DNA from: Trogon surrucura
Lineage: Eukaryota; Chordata; Aves; Trogoniformes; Trogonidae
Assembly: GCA_020746105.1 (NCBI GenBank)
Contig: CM036621.1
Coordinates: 53,168,264-53,232,263, forward strand
Length of the DNA: 64,000 nt
Direction of reading: 5' to 3'
This document shows, piece by piece, positions 11,503 through 23,372 of this stretch (its first letter is position 1; each line of letters opens with the position of its first letter). The position numbers and the translations under genes are program-made. The notes beneath the pieces were generated by a model that saw only the letters and a program-made list of their open reading frames with translations, searched no databases and was not told the DNA's origin.

Positions 11503-12537
11503 AAACGTGTTTGGCAAGTGCAGCATCCTTCAGACAGCATGGCCAGGTTTTGGTAGTAGGGAGGCTACAGGGGTGGCTTCTGTGGGAAACTGGTGGAAAC
11601 TCCACATGTGTCTGACAGAGCCAATGCCAAGCAGCTCCAAGATGGACCTGCCACTGGCCAAAGCTGAGCCCATCAGTCACAGTGGTAGCACCTCTGGGAT
11701 AACATGTTTAAGAAGGGGGGAAAATGTTACTGCAGAATTGCAACCAGAGAGAGGAGTGGAAATACATGAGAGAAACAACTCTGCAGAAACCAAGGTGGTG
11801 TTGAAGAAGAAGGATGAAGAGGTACTCCAGGTGCCGGAGGAGAGATTCCCCTGCAACGCATGGTGAAGAGCATGGCGAGACATGTTGTCCCTCTGCATCT
11901 CGTGGAGGTTGAGGGTGGTGCAGATGTCCACCTGCAGCCTGTGGAGGACCTCACACCGGAGCAGGGGGATGCCCGAAGGAGGCTGTGGCACTGTGGGGAG
12001 CCTGCACTGGAGTAGGGTCCTGACAAGACCTGCAGTCTGTTCCTGAAGGACTGCAGCCTATGGTAGGGATCCCACACAGGGGAGCAGTTTCTGAAGAACT
12101 GTCTCCCGTGGGAGGGACCCCATACCAGTGCCAAGGAAGAGTGTGAGGAGTCCTCCACCTGAAGAGGAAGGAGCAGCAGAGACAACGTATGAGGAACTGA
12201 CTGCAACCCCCATTCCTCATCCCCCTGGGTGGCTCAGAGGGGAGGAGATAGAGAAATCATGAATAAAGTTAAGCCTGGGAAGAAGGGAGAGGTGGGGGTA
12301 AAGTGTTTTAAGATTTATTTCTCATTGCCATTCTCTGCTTTGATTGGTAATAAGTTAAACTAATTTTCCCAAGTTGAGTGTGTTTTGGCCATGACAGTAA
12401 TTGCTGGGTGATCTCCCTGTCCTTTTCTTGACCTGTGAGCCTTTCGTTATATTTTCTCTCCCCTCTCCAGTTGAGGAGAGGGAGTGGTAGAGCAAATTTG
12501 GTGGGCATCTGATGCCCTGCCAAGGTCAACCCATCAC
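11503..12537 (+). mobile_element. Probable solo LTR of an avian endogenous retrovirus
   Basis: This block of about 1 kb matches the architecture of an LTR family I recognise from bird genomes. It starts near TTTGGCAAGTGCAGCATCC, has purine-rich repeated units with CTGCAGCC, GTGGAGGAC and GGAGCAGGG, carries a GAATAAAG polyadenylation-type signal near 12260, and contains GAGCCTTTCGTTATATTTTC and GGTCAACCCATCACA at its end (about 12537). No retroviral coding region or primer-binding site is evident after it, so it looks like a solo LTR. The family name is uncertain (TguLTR5-like is a guess). No target-site duplication was found, so exact edges are approximate. It is in sense orientation. Confidence 0.75.
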
Positions 12538-13318
12538 AGAGTGCTCCAGTGGCTGTCCCATCTTCCTGTCGGGCTGTCTGTGGGCTCCTGGGAAAAGGCA
12601 CATGTTTCTCCTGGAGGAGCTCTCCTGGAGGTCTGTAAGGAGCACATGTCCTTAGCTGCCCTTTGCTGGTGCTGTTCAATCCACGTTTCCATAGATGGAG
12701 AAGACAAATGGCCTCAGCCTTTGCCTCCTGTTTTTGCCTGTCTCCTGTTCTTTTGATGTCTCTCTTCCTTTTCACCTTTTCACCTTTTAATTTTTCTCTC
12801 CTTATTCATCATTAAAACAAACATTTTTTAGAGAAGTCAGTTGTGTCTGCCAGGAACTCATGTTGCTTAAACAGCAAGTCCTAATGGATGGGGGAGCTTC
12901 TGCCTTCTGCAAGATGTGCTCTAAACCCTTATATTTGTCTGTGTGGTTTTCCTTGCTCCTTTTCTAGGGTGCCTTCTCTCTTTTCCTCCCAGCTTTCTCC
13001 ATGTCTCCTTACTTGCCAAAAGGATAAATACTGCTATTAGGGCTCCACCGACTTGGCTGGCTGAACTGAGCACTAGGTGCACAGAAGCCAAGGTTAGTAA
13101 ATGGGATATTTTCTGGGCTTGCAATCTTGTCAAATTGAGCAACAGGTGGAAAGCTGTTGGGAAGCTGGCTTTCAACGAGTTGTTCTGTCTCTAGTGCTGT
13201 GGTCATGTGTGTAGATGGGGGACAGTCCAGTGCATCATGCCCCACTCATACAGCCTCTGCTCTGCCTCACAGCCCACTGGTCTGAAACCAACCCCTACTG
13301 CAGAGAAAGTCAAGTTCC

Positions 13319-13332
13319 TTTTTTTTTTTTTC
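13319..13332 (+). repeat. T14 homopolymer
   Basis: A run of 14 T flanked by pyrimidines. Confidence 0.95.
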
Positions 13333-14855
13333 CCTCTCAATGAAGAGAAAGCATTTTCTTAATAGCTTAGAAGCCAGCAAGTGTTATTAAAAAAAAAACT
13401 TACTCAGGTGCAATGTTTACTTTGTTCAACTTCTCAAAAAGCCATGTAGTTTAAACTTCCCAAATCCAGGTAGTTGAGGAGCATGTATGTGCCTTCCCTG
13501 AGTTAGCAAATACTGTGTGAACTGTCATTGCACCCAGCAGCTATTTGTAGCATGAAACTGAAACAAAGCTACTAGGTGACAATCATCACAAAAGTAGCAC
13601 AATAAAATACCAGAAGGTTGTCAGCACTCTTGTCGTGTTATTAGTCCCAAATAACAATTGTTCTCACCTGTCCAGGGCTTTTTAGTGTTGTGCTTTCTGT
13701 GTGCTGTATGTATTTTGTACTTCAGTTGATCTCTTTGTTCCAAGACTTCAGCAACTTCTTGCCTTCCCTGTATTTAAGACTCTGTAAAATCCCCTGAGAA
13801 CACGTTTTGCACTGTAAAGGTTTTATTGTTTAAGTATCTTTGCATTAGACCGCAGTCCTCGAGGCTTGTATGCAACTTTCAGGCCCTGTCTCAATTGACT
13901 GAAACGGAAAACTTCCACTGCTAACAGTGTTTTTTCTAAACTCATAATTGTTGTTAGCCAAAACCAGCTGAGTAGAAGAAACATCATCCGTGTCTAAATT
14001 AGTGTTTGGAAAATACGCTGCGTCTCTATTAGCTTTGTCTAAGCTGGTAGAACGCAGGTCCTTCACCTTCCTGGGATTTGGCTGGCACGTTTGCGGAGTG
14101 AGGTGGTCCCCTTCATAGGATGTGGTTTGCAGTTGGTCTCCTGCTGCCCAGAAAGGCAGCTTAGGTGAGTACTTGGCCAGTTCAGTGCCTGTCCTGCACC
14201 CTGATGTGCACTTTGCAATTCTCAGCCAGTGTTTTACTGACTTCTCTGCCTCAGCCTTGTAGGTGGATACAAATGTCTTGGCTGATGAATCTATATATTC
14301 CTCCTGGCAGGTTTAAAGGACACCTGCAATGCCTGTATGGGGATAGGTGACCCCATCTGCCTCTGTGAACAACTCTGCAGGTTTTCAGTATTTTTTTTAA
14401 TTGTTTTTTCCATCACAAAATATTTGTGCTTATTTCTTTTACTGTTACGAGCTCAATTCTGCTGTGTGTAAGCATGTCTGTACTTACTCTCAGTATAGGC
14501 TCTGTGTTTGTCCTTGGCTATACCTTGTTCCTTTCTGGCCTGTGGGTGCTATGTGGTAGTTCCACTGCCCCTTAAGAACTCTTGGTTACTTCGGGATGTT
14601 ATTGGCCTGTTTATTGTTTGAAACCAGTCTTGGTGGGTTTTTTGGCATAAAGCTTGAAGAAGAGAATGCCAGAAATAGGCAATCTAAATGTCCAAGTCTC
14701 ACCTTCCTTGGGATGAAAAAAGCTACATCTGGAGAAAAGGAAGTGTTTTCAGACCCAAAAACTCCAACATCTCTTCCTTACCACTCCAGTTCTTCTCTGG
14801 AGAACCCAGAGGTTCCTTGTGAATTAAATTACAAGAGACAACTTTGTTGAACTAG

Positions 14856-14877
14856 CATCTTTTACATGTAAAAGATG
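14856..14877. repeat. Perfect 22-bp palindrome
   Basis: The left arm CATCTTTTACA is followed without spacer by its exact reverse complement TGTAAAAGATG. ACTA and TAGT flank it on either side with a small asymmetric gap, extending the dyad. Confidence 0.95.
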
Positions 14878-16856
14878 ATTAGTCAAGCCAGCTTTTGCTA
14901 ATAAAAACCTTGCCTTCACAGAAAGGTGCAGGCAGGATGTATCTGCAGGGTTTTTTTTTTGGCTGCAGTTTATACCAGATCCCTATTAACAGGACTGTTA
15001 ATCTAGTTTCCTAAGAAAACAAAGCTTATGTTATAATGCTGTTTGCTCACCGTTTTACCCCTGCCCCATAAGATTTGAATCTACCTGACTGTTTAACAAA
15101 AGTTCATGTAGCAAAGATGTGGGAATCTTAGAGGTTTCACAGAAGCCAGAACCGTAGGGAGCCCCTCTTAATGCTGTTCTGGGAAAAAAGCCTGCAAAAA
15201 AACCCTGTGCGTTTGCTTGGCCTTGGAACATCCACACAGGTATGCAGCTTTGAGAGACAAATACAGAAGGAAAAATGCTGCTTTAGGTCCACTACCACAA
15301 ACCCAGGGCATTTGTGTGTGCATTGGCAGGGCTACTCCGCTTCTGTCTCATGCCAAAGCACTGTGTTATTGGCTACTACTACACGTGGATCAGATCAGAA
15401 GTTACAGAACAAACCACAGGCCAACTGGTGGGAAGATTTCTGATTCCAAATCTGGCCTTCTGCAACATCAACAGACTCTGATACGTACTTGAGCTGCATA
15501 AATCTTAGTAGTGCATGAGACCAAGGTAGTGCTGTAGTAGTGATGTACAACCAAGAAGAAATTTTTCCAAAAAGCATTGGCAAAAAATACATAGCCATGC
15601 TTAGCACAGTTGTTCCTTGTATTAAAAGGAGGTACAAAACCAGCTGTGTATTCAAACAGAAACAGAGCTGATTATTTCTATGTATACTAATAGCTGCTGT
15701 ATCTAATAAATGAAACTCAGCAAACCAGGTAGCTTCCAGTGTAAGTAACTGAGTGAGCAGTGCAGGAATAAGTGGTCTTCAGACTGACAGCGGAGCAGGA
15801 ATGAAAACTGAGTTAAGCAGAGAGCCCCTTTGCTGAATGACCTGGCCACAACTGAGGATGCTGGCACCAGCATTTACTCTCATCACACAGACAGCTGGCC
15901 TGCTCTTTGCCCTGTTCACTTGCCTACCTTCTCAGTATATAAAACCAAGCATGAGTGTAATCAACTGTAGGAATGGGAATACCATTATTGACTAGACTCA
16001 AATTATCTACTTGCCCCTAGCTGGCAGACTTCAGGAGCTGGCCCAGAGAGTGTGTTCAGTTCTCATCCCTCACTAAAGAGCTGGTGAATTACTGAATCCT
16101 GACAGTCATTCTGCAGGAGCTCTCCTTCCCTTCTGTCAGGCAGTGCTTCAAAGTCTTTAGCAAATTGCCAGATATTGCAGAGAATAATCCTATAAGGGCA
16201 CAGGGGAAAGAATAGCAAATCAGCTTGAAGTGTATGGTATAATTCCTCAGCACTGTTGTCCTGGGAATGGGGAGAACTGAGTCGAAAGGAAGCACTACGG
16301 GAATGCAGACTGGCCATGTGTTAAAGGATTCGCAAATTTTAGCTGTGTGTGAAGCATGTCGTTATGCTGTTTGTAATTCCCTCGGAGTGAGTTCTCTGGG
16401 AAGAATGGCATCTTGGCCCTTCTCAGCGTTTGACACTAGAAGTGAAAAACCCTGTATTATGATGAAATTCAAGTTGGGAAATTCAAGCAAATAAAAAGCT
16501 CGTTTCCAAAAGTATAGTTTTGTTGCAGCCATTTGACACAGCTAGTAATTTTTGGTCCTGATTTATTGGTGAAACGTTATTCTTGACTTACACAGGCAAA
16601 GCTCAAGCTTGCACTTTGATATTTATGTTTTTTCAGTACTACATTTGCAGACTCGGCTACTGTTAGTTCTGTTGAGAAGATGGAATTTAGCTGTGTAACC
16701 GGCAGCGTGATTCTATCCTGTCTTCTCTGAAGGATAAGTATAATGCAAACATGCAGAATGTTGTGTATGCATGTATATGTGCTGTCACCTGGCTTGTTTT
16801 TTTCTTGATTGTTCATCTTCTTGGAGAGGGTCACAGCTCTGTGTGTTTGACATCAC

Positions 16857-17022
16857 TGACGTCAAGGGTTTTGTTTACCTCTCCTACCCCCAGCAGTCTA
16901 AATATTGGATGTCTACGCTAATCCAGTCTTTGCTGAGTGGAAGAAGGCCTGGCTGCCCAGGGGATGGTTCACCTCATCTGCCTTGGAGACATGCTCGGTG
17001 GCAGCGTGCCGCTTAGACGTCA
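16857..17022. promoter_or_regulatory. Perfect CRE and a second near-CRE
   Basis: TGACGTCA, the full palindromic cAMP response element, is at 16857-16864. AGACGTCA, with 7 of 8 matching, is at 17015-17022. The interval is CpG-bearing (GGCAGCGTGCC, GTGCGATGGG). Full CREs are uncommon outside regulatory DNA because of CpG loss. It lies about 400 bp upstream of the CR1 insertion. Confidence 0.3.
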
Positions 17023-17433
17023 CTAGTAGGGTGCGATGGGTCACTCTCTGGAGCAGCTTGTGTCCCCAGCCCGGGGTAAAGCCCACAACCAGGAAGCCTG
17101 GGCTGGGTAGGCTAAGTTAGCTGAGCTGGATTGTGAGAGGTGGGACTATGCATTGTATCTTCAAATGGCACTAATGAAAATGGAAAGGCTGTTAAATGAG
17201 GGCTTAGTCCTGAGCTCCAGCTAGCAGTCAAGGTTTCCATTGACTCCAAACAGTTGGTCCATCCTTTTGAATCTATTTAAAAAGGAAAGAAGAGTCTGGG
17301 AGTTGGAGACTAGTGTGAAGCCTTCCTTGTTTCTGGAGAAGCTGATCTAGATTATAATTAAAGTGGGATTTGTACATTACTGATACAAATAATGTGAGAT
17401 TTAGATGTTATTTTACTATTTATCACTGTTTAG

Positions 17434-18958
17434 GGTCAAATCCACGGGTGGTGAGGGAGCTGGCTGATGTCATTGCTAGACCACTCTCCATCATTTTTGC
17501 CAAGTCTTGGGAGACGGGAGAGGTGCCTGAGGATTGGAGGGAAGCAAATGTCACTCCAGTCTTCAAAAAGGGCAAGAAGGAGGACCCGGGTAACTATAGA
17601 CCGGTCAGCCTCACCTCCATCCCTGGGAAAGTGATGGAACGACTTATCCTTGGTGCCATCTCAAGGCATATCAGGGATAAGAGGGTCATTAGAGACAGTC
17701 AACATGGCTTCACCAAAGGGAAGTCGTGCTTGACTAACCTCATAGCCTTTTATGAGGATATAACAAGGTGGATAGATGATGGCAGAGCGGTGGATGTGGT
17801 CTATCTTGACTTCAGTAAAGCATTTGACACAGTCTCCCACAGCATCCTTGCTGCTAAACTGAGGAAGTGTGGTCTAGACTCTCGGGTAGTGAGGTGGACT
17901 GTGAACTGGCTAAGGGGAAGAAGCCAAAGAGTTGTGGTCAATGGGGCGGAGTCTGGTTGGAGGCCTGTATCCAGTGGAGTCCCTCAAGGGTCGGTACTGG
18001 GACCAGTATTATTCAATATATTCATCAATGACTTGGATGAGGGACTAGAGAGTACTATCAGCAAGTTTGCTGATGACACCAAGCTGGGAGGAGTGGCTGA
18101 CACACCAGAAGGCTGTGCTACCATTCAGCGAGACCTGGACAGGCTGGAGCGTTGGGCGGGGAAAAATTTAATGAAATATAACAAGGGTAAATGTAGGGTC
18201 TTGCATCTGGGTAGGAACAACCCCAGGTTCCAGTATAAGTTGGGGAATGACTTATTAGAGAGTAGTGTAGGGGAAAGGGACCTGGGAGTCTTGGTGGACA
18301 GCAGGATGACCATGAGCCAGCAGTGTGCCCTTGTGGCCAGGAAGGCCAATGGCATCCTGGGGTGTATTAGAAGGGGGGTGGTTAGTAGGTCGAGAGAGGT
18401 TCTCCTTCCCCTCTACTCTGCCCTGGTGAGACCCCATCTGGAATATTGTGTCCAGTTCTGGGCCCCTCAGTTCAAGAAAGACAGGGAACTGCTGGAGAGA
18501 GTCCAGCACAGGGCAACTAGGATGATGAAGGGAGTGGAGCATCTCCCTTATGAGGAAAGGCTGAGGGAGCTGGGGCTCTTTAGTTTGGAGAAGAGGAGGC
18601 TGAGGGGTGACCTCATTAATGTTTACAAATATATCAAGGGTGAGTGTCACGAGGATGGAGCCAGGCTCTTCTCGGTGACAACCACTGATAGGACAAGGGG
18701 TAATGGGCTGAAACTGGAACATAAGAGGTTCCGCTTAAACTCGAGAAGAAACTTCTTCTCAGTGAGGGTGACGGAGCCCTGGAACAGGCTGCCCAGAGAG
18801 GTTGTGGAGTCTCCTTCTCTGGAGACATTCAAGACCTGCCTGGACACGTTCCTGTGTGGCATAGTCTAGGCATTCCTGCTCTGGCAGGGGGATTGGACTT
18901 GATGATCTTTCGAGGTCTCTTCCAATCCCTAACATTCTATGATTCTATGATTCTATGA
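17434..18958 (+). mobile_element. CR1 LINE, 5'-truncated, long 3' copy
   Basis: This non-LTR retrotransposon copy keeps most of the reverse transcriptase and the 3' end. The 3' terminus is diagnostic of CR1: GGACTTGATGATCTTTCGAGG, then three perfect ATTCTATG octamers at 18934-18957 and no poly(A). The 5' edge falls abruptly at about 17434, with the endonuclease region and ORF1 absent, the usual outcome of CR1 target-primed integration. It lies in the same orientation as PLEKHM3, inside an intron. The uninterrupted frame indicates a relatively young copy. The subfamily was not determined; the CR1-J/E type is a guess. Confidence 0.96.
17436..18869 (+). pseudogene. CR1 ORF2 remnant: reverse transcriptase, open to its natural stop
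   Basis: The frame is open for 477 codons from the truncation edge to TAG at 18867-18869. The RT motifs are all visible: [34 protein letters not shown] (motif A, catalytic Asp codon at 17808), [19 protein letters not shown] (motif B) and [11 protein letters not shown] (motif C, Asp-Asp codons at 18072-18077). The C-terminal CR1 segment ([25 protein letters not shown]) follows. The apurinic endonuclease domain and a true start codon are missing, so the copy cannot mobilise itself. Open frame upstream of 17436 is host intron. In the CR1 family this enzyme primes reverse transcription at the nicked target. Confidence 0.93.
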
Positions 18959-20509
18959 AATCCATATGTCTTCAACAGGGAAAACATTCTGCCTTTCATC
19001 TGTTACAGTTTGTTGTTTGTTGGTTTTTTTATTTTAAGTCTGTAAGACGTTCACAAAAATGTAGGCATGGAGAGTAAAGTGTCAGGCTTTGTTTGAAGGC
19101 TTATTAGTTTTTGATTATTTCTTTAGAAACAGGAAAAAAAAATGCTGGGAAAAGGACAAAGTGCCATGCAAATTCGAAGCTGGGTAGGCATGAGGGAGAA
19201 CTGAGCTGGATTGTTAGTGTATCTTCCTTGTGAGTTTGAATTTTTTCATGGCAGAGTAAATTGAAATAGTTGTGTAGAAACACAAGGCCAGCAACTGCAG
19301 TAATTCTCACCTGTTTCTGTTTGTGCTGAGCAGTTACAGCAATGCTGTATGTCTGATCTAACACTCTGAAAATTCATTGCTATGCTCCTTCTGCTTAGTC
19401 TGCTTTATGACTTTGTCAAACTGAAAGCCTTTTGAAGTCGGTGGGTCATTTTCTTCTCTTCATATTGTACGTTGTTTCTAAACGAATTAGCTTCTAAGCT
19501 AATCTGTCATAGATTTAATTACGGTACACAATCACAAGGGAGTTGCTTTTTCCTGATGCTGAGCAAGGAACTTTATTGAATAAGGAAAACAGTTGTGTGT
19601 TTAATTCTAGTTTTGTCTTCCACTTTCTTGCTTTCACTGTTGAGCTACTCCAGTCTTTTCTTGCTGGAATATTAAAGAAAAAGGTATCTGGATAAAAGTA
19701 ATAGCTGTGTGTGTTGTCCTTGACCGAATGCACCCTGAAAGTGCAGAAGTGGAATTGTATTCAAGTGTCTTGCATTCATCCTCCATGCTATCCTTGCCAC
19801 CACCTTAAGTCAAGGAGAGAGACGTGTTATAACTTTTTAACCTCATCCTCCTGTGCTACTTTCTTCCTCAAGTCTTAGCACTTGGAGTGGAGCCTCTTGA
19901 TGTTGATACGCCTGCTCTGCTCACAGACATGTTGTTGAGAGGTTTGTCTGTGCTCAGCAGCACTTTCTTGCTGGTATTTTTTCTAGCCACTATTTTCTTT
20001 TCTTGATTCCAGGATTGTTTTGTCATATTTTCTGTGATGAAAGGTTTAGGATTACTCCTTCCCTCACTTTGCTAACAGCATACCTACAACTACTTTTCTT
20101 CCCTCTGTAGCTTGCTCTGTAACATCCTTTAGTTTGGGATGATTTGGGGTAATAGTAAATATCGCAGTATTCTCCTTGCTCTAGGCTCAGGGTTTGCCAG
20201 ACCTTTATACAATTGTTATATAGATAATGTTCCATGTAAGCATTAGGAATAGGTGAGAGAGGTTTGGTGATAGTTGTGCTGCTTTTCCCCCCATCCTGTG
20301 GAAGGTGCTTTCTCTAACTATAGGCAAGTGTTTTCTCTGTGGACATGAAATGATCCCTTCCCCGATCCTCAACCATTTGTTGAGCTGTGTTATGGATCTC
20401 TGAGGGAGTCAGCTACATCTGACTGTCATGCGGTGGGGAGGGCTCAGGAGCCTAAAGTGAGGAATGAGTACTGGCTTTGCTGCTGGTAAATGTGATGGCA
20501 AGTTGATGT

Positions 20510-20525
20510 ACCTGGACGTCCAGGT
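20510..20525. repeat. Perfect 16-bp palindrome
   Basis: ACCTGGACGTCCAGGT is its own reverse complement, centred on GACGTC. Confidence 0.95.
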
Positions 20526-21649
20526 GCAAGATTTCTGAGGACATTAAGCCACAGGCTGATCCTTCCCCCTCTTCTTTCTCTCTTATTCCATCTTAATAAA
20601 ACAAAGTAGCATAAGTGGTCTGTGCCACAGAAATATGTTTGTCACACTGCATTGCTTTGAACTGCGTAACATCAAAGAAAATCAGTGCTTTGATAACTTA
20701 ATTTGAAAGGATTGTAGAAATAGCCATCATTATGAATCATAGCAGATAGGAATGGAAAAGATGGCGATTTTCAAACAGCAAAGCTCGTAAGGTAAGGGAA
20801 AATGTAAGGTAGGTGCCGTTGCCACATCCTCATCTAAAATATCCCCACCTTACAACTGTTATGTAGCTTTGCAGAATATGATTTACTTGAAAATCCGAAG
20901 AGGAACGAGAAATACTCTGATTTGTTTCTGAGGAGCAAACAAACAAGCGTGGGCTCAGAAAAGGGCTGGAATAAGGGAGAAAGGTGTCATGTCAGATGAG
21001 CGGGACTGGTATTTCATGTCTCGTAAGCTGTTCAAAACCTTCACGTTTACTTATGAATACAATTTGAAAATGGAATTACAGAGCACTGGTACTCAGCTTA
21101 CTACCCGCTCACTTCATCCATAACAGCACAGAGCAGCAGGACTGCATAGAAACTTTTAACTGTCTAGTCAGGAAATTGCTTTCTTACAAAAAGAACAGGA
21201 ATGGAAAGATGGGAAAATGTGAGCTTTGCTCTAAGTGACGTGTGAAGTTGTTGGCTCCTACATTCTGATCCGAAGCCACTGTCATAAATTCTTTTTCTTT
21301 GTAATACACTGCTGAGTTACTTGAATTGCCTTTGCACTTATAAAGGCATACCTGCATTCTTTCTGCCATAAAAATACTGCTTTGCAAAAAGTTCTGCTAA
21401 TATTTACCATACAAGTGTTATTTCCACAATGTTAATAGTTTACAATTATAATGTTTGGGTTTTCTGTTTGATTATTAGCTGAGATCATGTTTTTTGTGTT
21501 ATGTATATTGAGTTATACCACTTGAGATATAGGTTTATACTTATGTATTAATATTATGAATTATAAAGGAGACACTAACATAAGTATCTCTTTCACCAGC
21601 TGTCCTGTTTATATATTTGCCTTTTTCAAGAAACTGCACATGCTAACTT

Positions 21650-21663
21650 AAAAAAAAAAAAAA
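21650..21663 (+). repeat. A14 homopolymer followed by GA-rich DNA
   Basis: A run of 14 A leads into GAGAGAAGAGTGGGAGAGAGG. Confidence 0.95.
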
Positions 21664-23050
21664 GAGAGAAGAGTGGGAGAGAGGTGAAGACAAGACGTAT
21701 CCCGTACTGATTCACTCGATAGTGTGTATTGCAGAGAGTAAATGGCCAAATGGCTCTGGATTGTGGAAAAGGAAGAAGTGAACTAGTCGTGTTGGTCAGG
21801 TTGTTCCAACTGTTTTGATTAAAGCAGAGGGGCCATGGTAGCATCGGCTAATGGAGAGAAGGAGGAATTTGGTTTATGCTTGGAGTAGTTGAGCTGTAAT
21901 CTCTTCTCAAATCAGGATAACTTGTACTGGGGAAAAAAAAAGATGCCTTCAGTGAGAGAAGTCGCATAATTACACTAAACAGAATCAGCTATACTGACAA
22001 AAACAATCAGTCAGTTGACTTCTGTCTGAAAAACTGTTTAATCAATACTTTCACTGTGATGTAAAAGTGGTGTACAAGGATTCTGCTAATCAGTGTTACT
22101 GACCAGCTCCAGCAGGGACTGTCTGAGAATACAGCACATGCAGGAGTGGGGCTCTGGTGCTAATTGTGTCTGTAGCCTTAAATGTCATATGGGGACACGA
22201 GCATTTCAAGGAAAAGCAGAAATACCGTCATGTGTGCTGTGTCAAGGAGATGGTAATAACAGCCCCAGACATCTCATTGTATCTTATCCAAACATTTTTA
22301 GCCTTGCTTCCTGAGCAGGTGATCGTGCTGTCTTCTCTTCAGCCCTCCACTCTAATATTATTTGGACCCATTGGCTCATTTTAGCCACAGTTCAGAGAAA
22401 GGCAGAAGTGTCAAATACATTGGGATTCTGTGTGTTTTGTGAAAACAGGTGGTCAAGTGAAGTAGGAGAGCTCTGTGTTAGTTCTTTCCAAGTAAAGCAG
22501 CCGCTTTTGAATATATTGTTTTACCCGAGGAACTCCACACAAGAGGGTATGGGAAGAGGCAAGGGATCCAGCTGTGAAAAAAGTATCAGGCAGTCCTCAG
22601 ACCTTGTAAGACACAGGGTAATCCCATCGTAAGCTCACTTTCATGCAGTTGTTTTTTTTTCCTATGTCACTACTGCTGGTCAAGGAGTACTCCTCAGCGT
22701 GGCTGCTGCTCAAGGTTATTATTCATGGTCTGACTGTGGTTTGCCTTGGCTGTGCTAGTTCTGTGGTCAAATCCTACCTGCCGAGTCAGCATCCCTTCTG
22801 GCTGTCAGCAGGAGATGGCTTGTGCTCCTCCAGGCAGCCAGTACTGTCCTGTTTTGCTGTGGGGAAAATGGGAGCTGTCTGGAGCAAACCCACAGTACTT
22901 CTGTGGTCTGGCATTTTCTGTCTAAGCTTCAGGTCAAGTTTTTCAGATGGCCATGGGCTTTAAATGTCCAGTATCTCACAGCTGGTCTTCTACCTTTTTT
23001 TCTTGAGAAGTGCTAAGTATCCTTTGGCTGCTCTGTGAACCCAAGTTCAT

Positions 23051-23172
23051 CACAGAATCAAACAATCATAGAATCATAAAACAGTCTTGGCTGGAAGAGA
23101 CCTTCAAGATCACTGAGTCCAACCTTTTCCTAGCCCTATCAACACCACTAAACCATGTCCTTCAAGTCAGTG
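23051..23172 (-). mobile_element. CR1 LINE 3' fragment, antisense
   Basis: On the + strand this reads as an inverted CR1 end: CATAGAATCATAAAACAGTC, TTGGCTGGAAGAGACCTTCA, AGATCACTGAGTCCAACC and a CCATGTCC segment. It is the only clear CR1 piece opposite to PLEKHM3. It ends 200 bp before the acceptor of the 23373 exon. Edges are approximate. Confidence 0.85.
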
Positions 23173-23249
23173 TATGCTTGTTCAGTGCTAGTCCAAGAAT
23201 ACTGATATTTGTTCCTCTGTTTTTACAAAATAAGAAATGGCTCATTGGT

Positions 23250-23266
23250 AAAATAAATAAATAAAA
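23250..23266 (+). repeat. Short AAAT microsatellite
   Basis: About four AAAT units lie 107 bp before the 23373 exon. Confidence 0.85.
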
Positions 23267-23372
23267 TTTTAAGGTCCCAGATGGGGGAATAATTACGTTT
23301 CTTACTGTATCCTGAGTGTGTACCTCTGGTGTGGTGTACAAACCCAGACTTTTTCCCCTCTCTCTTCTCCAG

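Larger units (their letters stand above)
7833..23372 (+). other. PLEKHM3: PLEKHM3 intron, about 15.5 kb
   Basis: This GT-AG intron (GTAAGC to CTCCAG) separates the PH-domain exon from the first zinc-cluster exon. It holds a GC-rich block (about 9600-9950), a CNE-like block (about 9960-10760), T22 (10617-10638) and T14 (13319-13332) tracts, a probable solo LTR (about 11503-12537), a 22-bp palindrome (14856), a CRE pair (16857 and 17016), the long CR1 (17434-18958), a 16-bp palindrome (20510), an A14 tract (21650-21663) and an antisense CR1 piece (23051-23172). The rest, including 12540-16850 and 18960-23050, shows no gene I can support. Confidence 0.85.

Noticed and set aside
11727..12775. Several minus-strand open frames of 89-159 codons
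   Set aside because: They run antisense through the solo LTR or its edge, and their Pro/Ser/Leu-rich peptides reflect the LTR's purine-rich repeats. No retroviral protein motif was seen.
18125..18862. Minus-strand open frames over the CR1
   Set aside because: They are shadows of the CR1 reverse transcriptase frame.
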